Source of the DNA: Clostridium carboxidivorans P7 | GTDB taxonomy: Bacteria > Bacillota > Clostridia > Clostridiales > Clostridiaceae | Direction: 5' to 3' | Assembly: GCF_001038625.1 (NCBI RefSeq) | Contig: NZ_CP011803.1 | Span: 1,798,001 to 1,862,000, forward strand | DNA length: 64,000 nucleotides | Part shown: positions 9,093 to 16,309 of the stretch, in pieces | How positions within the stretch are numbered: the first letter of the stretch is position 1 | Layout: every line of letters starts with the position of its first letter | Made by a program: the position numbers and the translations under genes | The notes under the pieces: generated by a model | What the model was told of the DNA's origin: nothing | The model's input: the letters and a program-made list of their open reading frames with translations, nothing else | The model's database searches: none

Positions 9093-10811
9093 TTAAAATG
9101 CTCCTGAATCTCCACCGCCTCCTCCGGAAAAGTCTCCTCCTCCAGAAAAGCCTCCAAAACCACCGTCACCACTGCTGTCATTATTATTACTATTTTTAGT
9201 GTTATTATATATATTATCGTCTATACTGTCCCAAAGATACAAGTTCATGAGGTAATATGAGTAGTCATTATACATATAATAATAGTTAGAATCTCCTGAA
9301 TTATAACAAAGGTTATTAAGTTTTTCATGAAACTTTTCTAAATAACTATTATCTATTTCTAGAGCTGAAGCATATATTAAAATATCTTCATTGTTAAGCT
9401 CATCCTTATATTCTTCATGGTTTGAAAGATAATCTAAAATGTATTTTTTATAAGCATTCCATTTAATTTTCTCATTGTAGGCTTCATTATTCAATACTTG
9501 CTTACCTTCTATAGTAGTATAAAAATTTAGTCTTTTTCCTTCTTCCTTTATTAACTTTTCCCATTTTGAAAAACATTCTTTAAATTCTAAAGCACCTTCT
9601 CTAGAACTTACTTTTTCTTTAATACATCTTAAAGTTAGAAATCCATTTTCTTCATAAGCTTGCATCCATTCCACAAAATATTTTAAATGAGAATAATTAA
9701 GGCTTGTAATATCATCATTTCTTAAAAAGCATAAGTCTTCTTCCTTATTTTCCTTTGATGCTTTTGATCTTAAGCTTTTATCCTTTTCCAAAGTATAAAA
9801 TCCTTTTTGGCATAAATAAAATAGTGTAGAAGGAATAGTAGACTTAGAAATATGTTTTTCATGATATAATAAGTTTACCAGAGCTGGAGGAGTATCTTCT
9901 GGTTTGGTTTTTAATGTCTCTCCTTCAAAAAACTTAAATTTTTCTCTATATTTTTGAAGTGCTTCTTTAAACTTTTTATTACTTCTATTATGAAAAAATA
10001 TAATTGAAGAAGCACATAGTGCAACAAGAACACCCACAAAAACAAATCCAAAATCTTCTTTATTAGATTTTTTACTTTCCTTTAAAGCTGTACCTTCATT
10101 ACTATTTTTCATATTTTCTTCATTATTTTCTTTATAAGTTTTTTCATCAATTTTTAAAAATTCTGGTTGAAAATGAATCTTTACCCCTAAAGTTGAAGTA
10201 AGATTGCTTCCATTTATGTTAATACTACTACTATCATAATTTGTTTTAAATTCTCCTCCATCTACATAAACCCAATACTTAAATTTGTTCAAATCAAATT
10301 TTGAATTTTTTAATGATAAGTTAAGATTTACATCTTTAATTGACTTGCTGTTCTCAACTTTATAAAAATTCCAATAAAGCTCCCCAAATTCTTTATATCT
10401 ATTTGCAGCGCCTTGAATTGTGTAGTTAAGTATGAGAGTTTTCTTTTCATTGTCACTTTTTGAAAATACTTTTATTTGAGTGTTATTATCAGACTCAATA
10501 ATTTCATATGTATTATTTTTTGAGTTGCTGCCAGGAGAAATTGGCGTTATATTATCATTTTTATCCTTCATGGCTACTTTTGATATTACATAGCCATTAG
10601 TTTTATTTTTAGAAAGATTCCTATAAACACCATTAAAACTTCCATTAAAAGTATAAGTTATTTGCTCTTGAACTTCTACATCTCCTTTTTCTGTAATTTT
10701 TGCAACAGTATTTAATTTATCTATAGTATAATTTTTTTCATCAGCAATAACTTTTGTAGGAACAATAAATATCAATAATACAAGTAAAAATGTTACTACT
10801 ACTTTACGCAA
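9093..10811 (-). CDS. DUF2207-family secreted/membrane protein
   Basis: A 572-residue protein. It has an N-terminal signal sequence (VVVTFLLVLLIFIVPTKVIA), a long extracytoplasmic beta-rich DUF2207 domain (about 25-220), a membrane helix near 246-268, a large cytoplasmic alpha-helical region, and a low-complexity glycine/serine tail (repeats of FSGGG/GDSG ending GAF). That tail is typical of the family. The start is TTG with AAGGGGGA 8 bases upstream. The upstream gene encodes a coiled-coil protein 14 bases away and is probably co-transcribed. DUF2207 proteins are of unknown function and often occur beside LemA proteins; the partner here is not recognisably LemA. Confidence 0.88.
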   Translation of the reverse strand: MRKVVVTFLLVLLIFIVPTKVIADEKNYTIDKLNTVAKITEKGDVEVQEQITYTFNGSFNGVYRNLSKNKTNGYVISKVAMKDKNDNITPISPGSNSKNNTYEIIESDNNTQIKVFSKSDNEKKTLILNYTIQGAANRYKEFGELYWNFYKVENSKSIKDVNLNLSLKNSKFDLNKFKYWVYVDGGEFKTNYDSSSININGSNLTSTLGVKIHFQPEFLKIDEKTYKENNEENMKNSNEGTALKESKKSNKEDFGFVFVGVLVALCASSIIFFHNRSNKKFKEALQKYREKFKFFEGETLKTKPEDTPPALVNLLYHEKHISKSTIPSTLFYLCQKGFYTLEKDKSLRSKASKENKEEDLCFLRNDDITSLNYSHLKYFVEWMQAYEENGFLTLRCIKEKVSSREGALEFKECFSKWEKLIKEEGKRLNFYTTIEGKQVLNNEAYNEKIKWNAYKKYILDYLSNHEEYKDELNNEDILIYASALEIDNSYLEKFHEKLNNLCYNSGDSNYYYMYNDYSYYLMNLYLWDSIDDNIYNNTKNSNNNDSSGDGGFGGFSGGGDFSGGGGGDSGAF

Positions 10812-10825
10812 AACTTTTCCCCCTT

Positions 10826-11299
10826 TTATTTTGAATTTAATTTTTCTAAAATTCTCAACTGAGCTTTTACTAAATTACCATCTTTCCTTATAACTGTGAC
10901 ACTATAATAATAGTTATTAATTATGTATTTTATTGTATCGCTGTACTTTTTATCTATACTATGTACTGACTCACCCTTCTTATTTACTAATACATAAAGA
11001 GAATTAACCTCCTTTATAATCAATTTTTCCCATTCCTGAAGCTCTGGCTTATTGTTTATATTGAAGATTATACCTCTAGATTTCAATACTTCTATTAAAG
11101 AATTATATATCTCATTATATTTTTCATTTTCCTTTTTAAACCTTTCCCTTAAATTTAGAAGATTATTAAATTTACTTAATTCTTCTTCAAGTTTAATCTT
11201 TATGTTTTCTTTTTTATTATCCAATTCATTAATTTGTTTCTTTTTAGCTTTACTGTAAGACCTTATGTATCTGGATAATAAAGCATATTTTTTTTTCAT
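10826..11299 (-). CDS. Hypothetical coiled-coil protein, operon partner of the DUF2207 protein
   Basis: A 157-residue soluble protein. Residues 15-75 are strongly heptad-like and rich in Lys/Glu (coiled coil), followed by a small mixed domain containing VLVNKKGESVHSIDKKYSD. There is no signal peptide or membrane helix. I do not recognise the family; it occupies the position that LemA often takes beside DUF2207 proteins but lacks LemA motifs. A strong AAGGAGG precedes the ATG. A near-consensus promoter lies upstream, overlapping that of the divergent gene. Confidence 0.65.
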   Translation of the reverse strand: MKKKYALLSRYIRSYSKAKKKQINELDNKKENIKIKLEEELSKFNNLLNLRERFKKENEKYNEIYNSLIEVLKSRGIIFNINNKPELQEWEKLIIKEVNSLYVLVNKKGESVHSIDKKYSDTIKYIINNYYYSVTVIRKDGNLVKAQLRILEKLNSK

Positions 11300-11309
11300 T
11301 TTGCCCTCC

Positions 11310-11337
11310 TTGCATTTCTACTTAAAATTAGTATAAA
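11310..11337 (+). promoter_or_regulatory. Promoter of the small divergent gene at 11360
   Basis: TTGCAT (11310-11315), a 16-base spacer and TATAAA (11332-11337), 22 bases before the ATG. It overlaps the opposing promoter almost base for base at the -10. Confidence 0.5.
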
Positions 11338-11358
11338 ATAACATAAGGGGGATGTCAA
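11330..11358 (-). promoter_or_regulatory. Promoter of the coiled-coil/DUF2207 operon
   Basis: On the minus strand, TTGACA (11358-11353), a 17-base spacer and TATACT (11335-11330). The -35 hexamer lies between the ribosome binding site and start codon of the divergent gene. Confidence 0.65.
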
Positions 11359-11359
11359 A

Positions 11360-11659
11360 ATGAATAAAAGAGAATCAACAACAACTAAGTTTTTAAAAGC
11401 TCTTAAAAGATTAAAATTATATATTATAAGATATTACAAGATTTTTCTAAAAAATAAAAATGCTATAGATACTATGTATCTTCCAATGATACAAGAAAAA
11501 ATGAAAGAAAATAAGAATTTAAGCTTAAAATTGAAAAATGTACAGTCTAAAAACCTTATCCTAGAAAAGGAAGTGCAAAACTTGAAAGCTTCTGCAGCAA
11601 AAAAAAGAAAGCTAATTGAAGACCTTCAGCAATTAACTTTAATAAGATCTGATTACTAA
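11360..11659 (+). CDS. Small hypothetical basic coiled-coil protein
   Basis: A 99-residue, lysine-rich protein with no membrane segment. Residues 45-90 form a probable coiled coil (KMKENKNLSLKLKNVQSKN and LEKEVQNLKASAAKKRKLIEDLQQL). The gene has GGGGGA 7 bases before its ATG, its own promoter and a clear terminator, so it is probably real even though the family is not recognised. It faces away from another coiled-coil gene with overlapping promoters. Confidence 0.65.
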   Translation: MNKRESTTTKFLKALKRLKLYIIRYYKIFLKNKNAIDTMYLPMIQEKMKENKNLSLKLKNVQSKNLILEKEVQNLKASAAKKRKLIEDLQQLTLIRSDY

Positions 11660-11673
11660 TCTTTATAAATAAG

Positions 11674-11702
11674 AAAAAGAATCTAAAATGATTCTTTTTT
11701 TA
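11674..11702 (+). terminator. Terminator of the small coiled-coil gene
   Basis: The stem AAAAAGAATC / GATTCTTTTT has a 6-base loop and continues into a T run. It lies 15 bases after the stop codon. Confidence 0.8.
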
Positions 11703-11952
11703 TTTACAAAAATTAATTCTATAATTACAAAATTAACATTATATTTCATTGACAATTTACAATGTTTAATTATTTTTTTAATTATATCTAAATAATGCCA
11801 TGAATTCACCGATATATATTATATTAAATAATTCCAATGTTGACAATTTTTAAAGCACTTATATTCACTTAAAAATTTTACTTTAGTTCTATTAATTATA
11901 CAAGCCATCATATACAAAGTTTGGTGAACAAATAACTTTATGGAGGGTAAAA

Positions 11953-12228
11953 ATGATTGAAAATTATATGGAAGAAATTATTGACAAAATGCTTCCAAAG
12001 GTTTTAAAAGAATATCCAAATATATGTACCTGTGAAAAATGCATGGATGATATAAAAGCTTTGACTTTAAATAAATTTATGCCTTTATATGTTGCTTCTC
12101 AAAAAGGGATACTTTATTCAAAAATGAATGAATTAGAATATCAATTTAAAGCAGATGTGCTAAATCAACTTATTCAATCAATTAATAAAGTTTCTAAAAA
12201 TCCGAGGCATAATATGGCTATAAAATAA
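11953..12228 (+). CDS. ComFB-family late competence protein
   Basis: A 91-residue protein matching the ComFB family: an N-terminal acidic helix (NYMEEIIDKMLPKVL), a zinc-type cysteine pair CTCEKCMDDIKALTLN at about residues 24-39, and a conserved P-x-Y (MPLYVAS). B. subtilis ComFB sits in the comF operon, but its role in DNA uptake is unclear, and related proteins elsewhere bind cyclic nucleotides (family knowledge). No comFA or comFC is adjacent. The ribosome binding site GGAGG is 7 bases upstream. Two TTGACAATTT motifs occur in the 290-base upstream gap, but no convincing -10 goes with them. Confidence 0.85.
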   Translation: MIENYMEEIIDKMLPKVLKEYPNICTCEKCMDDIKALTLNKFMPLYVASQKGILYSKMNELEYQFKADVLNQLIQSINKVSKNPRHNMAIK

Positions 12229-12245
12229 TTTTTATTCTGTAAATA

Positions 12246-12280
12246 AAGCCAAATTTAACTTAAACAGTAAAATTTGGCTT
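12246..12280. terminator. Bidirectional terminator between comFB-like and isomerase genes
   Basis: The 11-bp perfect stem AAGCCAAATTT / AAATTTGGCTT has a 13-base loop, followed by TTTG on plus and TTATTTA on minus. It serves both convergent genes. Confidence 0.8.
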
Positions 12281-12294
12281 TTGTAATCTTATAA

Positions 12295-13776
12295 CTATTT
12301 AAATGGATTTTCATTTTTATAAAGCATATTTTCTGGTTGATTAAATGAAATATCCTCAATGCCCAACATTTTCATAGCATCAAATAAAACTTTTCCTATA
12401 TGTTTAAAGGCCACACCTGCATGATGAGGATACCTTTTTCCTATTAATACATATCTGTAAAATCTCGCCATATCCTTGATTGCAAATATACCTATTCCTC
12501 CAAATGAATTAGGGTTTACATCTATTACTTCACCTTCTGCAACATAACTTCTAAGCTGTGCTCCTGCTGTACTTTGAAGTCTAAATAAGGTTATATCCCC
12601 AGGTCTTATTGCACCTTCTAATGTTCCTCGTGTAATATCTGGTTCTTTGCCTGGTTCCAATTGTCTATGCATAATACGTTGATATTTCATAGCTGCATTT
12701 TTCATACAACTTTTTGGAGTGTTTCCACAGTGAAATCCCATAAATAATTCATTAAGCTTGTACCCTTTGAAGCTTTTAATATTATCATTAAACATGTCTT
12801 CTGGAACTGAATTATTTATATCAAGTAATGTTGCAGGTATTTCTGTAGCACAAGTTATAATATATTCACTAAGAGCTCCATAAATATCTGTTTCACAAGC
12901 TGCTGGAATTCCTAAAGAAGCAAGTCGCGAATTAACATAGCAAGGTACCATTCCAAATTGCGTTTGAAATGCAGGCCAACACTTATTTGCAAACACTGCA
13001 TATTCTGAAGCTCCCAGATTATTTTCCATCCAATCCTTTAACGTAATTTCATACTGTGCAAGTCTTTCTAGTATACCAGGATATGCATTTCCTTCACCTA
13101 ATTCTTTTTCCATTTCCTTAACAACATCTTTAATTCTTGAATCTTCCTTATGATTATTAAATGCTTCAAACAAATCTAATTCTGAATTTTCCATAATTTC
13201 TATGCCTAAATCATATAAAGGTTTTATTGGTGCATTACAAGCTAAAAAATCTTGTGGTCTTGGACCAAAGCTGAAAATTTTAAGCTTGGAAATACCAAGT
13301 ATAACTGCTGCTACTTGATGAAAATGAGAAATCATATGAGCAATTTCATTTGGTGTACCTATAGGATATTCTGAAATATAAGGATTTAATTTTCTTAATG
13401 CTAAATTATAAGAGGCATTAAGCATACCACAATATGCATCTCCCCTACCATCTATAAGACCATCTGCTGCTTCCTCAGATGCTGCAGCATACATAGTTGG
13501 TCCCTGAAATTTTTGTGCCAATATTGTCTCTGGACCCTCTGGTCCAAAATTTCCAAGGTATACAACTAAAGCATTCACATTGGCATCTTTTAATTCTTTT
13601 AAAGCTTTTAAGCAATCCTTTTCATTTTCCACAATTGTATCAACTTGAAAAATTTCAATTTTCTCTTTTTTGCAAGCTTCAACTACTGCATTACTTCTTT
13701 TTTTGCTAAGTTCTATAGGAAAACAATCTCTACTTACAGCTACAATCCCCAACTTTACTTTTGGAATATTAATCAT
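12295..13776 (-). CDS. L-fucose/L-arabinose isomerase-family protein
   Basis: A 493-residue cytoplasmic sugar isomerase-family enzyme (aldose-ketose isomerase fold, metal dependent). Recognisable parts are the N-terminal Rossmann-like region (KLGIVAVSRDCFP, NALVVYLGNFGPEGPE), the central ACETDIYGALSEY segment with likely metal-binding Glu/Asp, and the C-terminal RYPHHAGVAFKHIG histidine cluster. The length fits the family (about 490). The exact sugar cannot be read from the sequence. An AraR-like double operator overlaps its promoter, favouring arabinose-linked control. A GGGGGTGG ribosome binding site precedes the ATG. Monocistronic; no transporter or kinase is adjacent, so it may be an orphan of a dispersed regulon. 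Confidence 0.85.
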   Translation of the reverse strand: MINIPKVKLGIVAVSRDCFPIELSKKRSNAVVEACKKEKIEIFQVDTIVENEKDCLKALKELKDANVNALVVYLGNFGPEGPETILAQKFQGPTMYAAASEEAADGLIDGRGDAYCGMLNASYNLALRKLNPYISEYPIGTPNEIAHMISHFHQVAAVILGISKLKIFSFGPRPQDFLACNAPIKPLYDLGIEIMENSELDLFEAFNNHKEDSRIKDVVKEMEKELGEGNAYPGILERLAQYEITLKDWMENNLGASEYAVFANKCWPAFQTQFGMVPCYVNSRLASLGIPAACETDIYGALSEYIITCATEIPATLLDINNSVPEDMFNDNIKSFKGYKLNELFMGFHCGNTPKSCMKNAAMKYQRIMHRQLEPGKEPDITRGTLEGAIRPGDITLFRLQSTAGAQLRSYVAEGEVIDVNPNSFGGIGIFAIKDMARFYRYVLIGKRYPHHAGVAFKHIGKVLFDAMKMLGIEDISFNQPENMLYKNENPFK

Positions 13777-13818
13777 TTAAATTCCACCCCCATAATTAAA
13801 AATTCAACAGAAATATTA

Positions 13819-13858
13819 TGTACAAGTTCATTATACTCTCCAAAACTTGTACGTACAA
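13819..13858 (-). promoter_or_regulatory. Promoter with AraR-like twin operators
   Basis: The promoter is TTGTAC (13858-13853), 17 bases, TATAAT (13835-13830). The -35 is embedded in the perfect 12-bp palindrome TTGTACGTACAA (13847-13858). A second TTGTAC half-type site lies at 13825-13820, 33 bases (about three helical turns) downstream near the start of transcription. The palindrome matches the core of AraR (GntR/LacI-type) operators known in Firmicutes. Inference: an unlinked AraR represses the isomerase gene, possibly by looping. Confidence 0.7.
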
Positions 13859-13911
13859 CTATTTTTTGTCAATTATGAAGTACTTTTGTAATTTAGTATA
13901 TTACAAACAAT

Positions 13912-14025
13912 TTATTTTTCACCACTTATTAATTTTTTAGAATCAGCAACTATTTGTTGACTTTTTGTTTGTATTTCTACAATGTTATTTGAGTTATCTA
14001 TGAACTTATTAACTTTGCTATTCAT
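13912..14025 (-). pseudogene. Possible gene remnant, 37 codons
   Basis: In the 510-base gap between the isomerase and the surface protein gene, a minus-strand frame encodes MNSKVNKFIDNSNNIVEIQ followed by a Lys-rich helix ending SGEK. Its amphipathic, polar character looks like the C-terminal end of a longer helical protein (for instance a chemoreceptor or phage-type protein) rather than random AT-rich sequence. There is no ribosome binding site and a stop lies just upstream. The rest of the gap holds the two flanking promoters and otherwise featureless AT-rich DNA. Confidence 0.25.
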
Positions 14026-14179
14026 TTGTTTAACATTTTACTATATTTGCTATAATTACTCAATATATAATATTTTTGACTTTAATAAAATTATTTATAT
14101 GCTTTTACTTTATATAATTTTAACATAATTAAATATATAAGGATTGTGTACAAATATATTGAGTTAATTACACATAATG

Positions 14180-14208
14180 TTGATTTTTCTAGTATATGGT
14201 TATATAAT
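14180..14208 (+). promoter_or_regulatory. Promoter of the surface protein gene
   Basis: TTGATT (14180-14185), a 17-base spacer and TATAAT (14203-14208), about 80 bases before the start codon. Confidence 0.65.
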
Positions 14209-14286
14209 GTATATGAATAATAGGAGTCAATATTCTGACATATTATTTTTATTACAGAATTAAAAGTATGGAGGCGTTATGTAAAA

Positions 14287-16209
14287 ATGTATAAAACAAA
14301 AAAAATACTTGCTGTATTATCAACTGCTGCAGTAACAGGCTTGTTGATATCAGCAGTAAATTCAACAGCATTTGCAAAAACTACAGCAATAGCTGTAAAT
14401 GGCACTGATGGTAAGGTGTATGAATATCAGTATGATGCATTAAAAGCATCTGCAATATCTCTAGAGCTTAATGGTTTAGATGATTCACATTCCAAATTGT
14501 ATACTGATTTTCTTAAAAGGAAAACAACTGTTAAAGCTTATTATGACGATACAAAAAAGTCATATATAGAATTCGATACCATATCTAAAGAAGCACTTAA
14601 CTGTGTTGAAAAAGGTATTTCATTTAATTTAAATTCTTTTACTGAATCTGCTAATACACCAGCTATAAAATTGACTACTAATACAGTATCAACTGATAGC
14701 TCTGGTAATTTGTTAATTAATGGACAAACAGTATCTGAAAAACCTACTGTTAAAAGTGTAAAAGTAATTGACAATAAAACTATTCGTGTATGTTTCAACA
14801 AAAAAGTTGATTATAATTATGCTACAAATGTAACAAACTATCAGTTATTGAATAGTGAAGATACAAATAAACTAGATATAAGTAATCATATTAGCGGAAT
14901 TTACAATTCACAAAACCAGTCTGATACTCAAAACACAGATACTTATGACATAAAATTAAAAGATTGTAATCCATATAATAAAAATGAAGATTGGAAATTA
15001 AGTGACTCTAAATACACACTTGTAATAAAAAATATAATTGATACATCAACAGTACACAATGCAATGGATACTTATACGTGCGTTTTAGATGCTAATTTTT
15101 CAGCTCCTTCTGTAACAGGAATGTATAAAAATATATCATCAAGTACTAGCAATAAAATTATTGTTTACTTTAGCGAAGCCATGAATGTGGATACAATTGC
15201 AAATAGAAATAACTATAAATTTGTAGATGGATTAGGAAATGTGAATCCATTACCAGAAGCTGCAAATATAATAATTGGAAAAACTTCTAAAAGTGCAAGA
15301 ATAGAATTTCCTTCCTCTTATCATATAGCAACAAATACTACTCAAAACACTGGTAATTCCAAAGATGTAATTGGCTTAGTAGTTTCCAATGTTAAAGATA
15401 CATCAGAAAACATATTAAAGGATACATCATACAAAGGCACAATTTCTGAGCCAAAATTATATGACACATATGTAAAAAGCAACTCCATTGAAGCTCATTA
15501 TGATAAAGATGACTTAATTATTAATGTCTCATTTAGTAGGGAATTAGATGATATAACTTCAAGGGACTTTACATTTGGCGGTGTAAAACCAGATGCTGCA
15601 GCTGTATTTGACGATAAGTTAAGCCTTAGATTTGTACCGGAATCTTTACCTACTGCTTCAGAAATATCAGCTCATCCAGTAACATATGCTAATGGGAAAA
15701 CTAATACTAGTCCAACTAAAATAGATATTATAAAAGCTCAAGGTCCATCTGCTAAACTTGTTATAAATCCTAACAGCCTAGTAGATGAAACTGGTGCTAG
15801 CGTGGCGTGTACTCTTTCAGATGAGCAATCTAAAGTATATGATTATGAATTACGTCCAAGAACTGCTCCAAATTACTGGAGTGCAACAAAAGAGTCAGAT
15901 GGTGTAAATGTTTATATAACATATGATACTCCTCTCTCTATTTATAGCGGCCTAAGGCCCGATGATTTTATATTTACAAGCACCAATGGCAAAAATCTAC
16001 TAGCCGACTCAGTAAGAATAACCGGAAATACACTTATATTTAATATTAAATCCACTAACGAAAATTATGCATTGTTAACAAACTCCATTAATGTAAAATG
16101 TAAAGATACAATTTGCCTTATGGGTAACCACGGTCTATCTGGAGATTTTTACCAATATATTCCTTCAAATGATGATTTATCTGGAAGAATTGTAAATGTA
16201 GCACAATAA
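14287..16209 (+). CDS. Secreted cell-surface protein with Ig-like/S-layer-type repeats
   Basis: A 640-residue exported protein. The signal peptide is clear (KTKKILAVLSTAAVTGLLISA, cleavage after AFA near residue 30). The remainder is beta-rich and Asn/Thr/Ser-rich with repeated segments of the form IRVCFNKKVD.., KIIVYFSEAMN.., LIINVSFSRELD.. and NVYITYDTPL.. spaced by roughly 110-140 residues. That pattern matches the Ig-like domains of S-layer and other surface proteins (bacterial Ig-like / SbsA-type). No SLH, CWB2 or sortase motif is visible, so the anchoring mode is unknown. GGAGG lies 12 bases before the ATG. Monocistronic with a strong promoter. Role inferred as a cell-envelope structural or adhesion protein. 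Confidence 0.8.
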   Translation: MYKTKKILAVLSTAAVTGLLISAVNSTAFAKTTAIAVNGTDGKVYEYQYDALKASAISLELNGLDDSHSKLYTDFLKRKTTVKAYYDDTKKSYIEFDTISKEALNCVEKGISFNLNSFTESANTPAIKLTTNTVSTDSSGNLLINGQTVSEKPTVKSVKVIDNKTIRVCFNKKVDYNYATNVTNYQLLNSEDTNKLDISNHISGIYNSQNQSDTQNTDTYDIKLKDCNPYNKNEDWKLSDSKYTLVIKNIIDTSTVHNAMDTYTCVLDANFSAPSVTGMYKNISSSTSNKIIVYFSEAMNVDTIANRNNYKFVDGLGNVNPLPEAANIIIGKTSKSARIEFPSSYHIATNTTQNTGNSKDVIGLVVSNVKDTSENILKDTSYKGTISEPKLYDTYVKSNSIEAHYDKDDLIINVSFSRELDDITSRDFTFGGVKPDAAAVFDDKLSLRFVPESLPTASEISAHPVTYANGKTNTSPTKIDIIKAQGPSAKLVINPNSLVDETGASVACTLSDEQSKVYDYELRPRTAPNYWSATKESDGVNVYITYDTPLSIYSGLRPDDFIFTSTNGKNLLADSVRITGNTLIFNIKSTNENYALLTNSINVKCKDTICLMGNHGLSGDFYQYIPSNDDLSGRIVNVAQ

Positions 16210-16269
16210 CATATTAACCTTGTAATTTAAATATAATATATTATAGCATCAGGTTATTTTCTTTTAATA

Positions 16270-16305
16270 AAATAGGCACCAATTTTTTAAAATTAGTGCC
16301 TATTT
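16270..16305. terminator. Bidirectional terminator between surface protein and Lon-like genes
   Basis: The imperfect stem AAATAGGCACcAATT / AATTaGTGCCTATTT lies between the convergent stops. TATTTCCTCTT follows on plus and TTATTAAAAG on minus. Confidence 0.75.
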
Positions 16306-16309
16306 CCTC

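Noticed and set aside
11741..11850. Two TTGACAATTT strings as promoters of the comFB-like gene
   Set aside because: Neither has an acceptable -10 at 16-18 bases, and the gene is 100-200 bases away.
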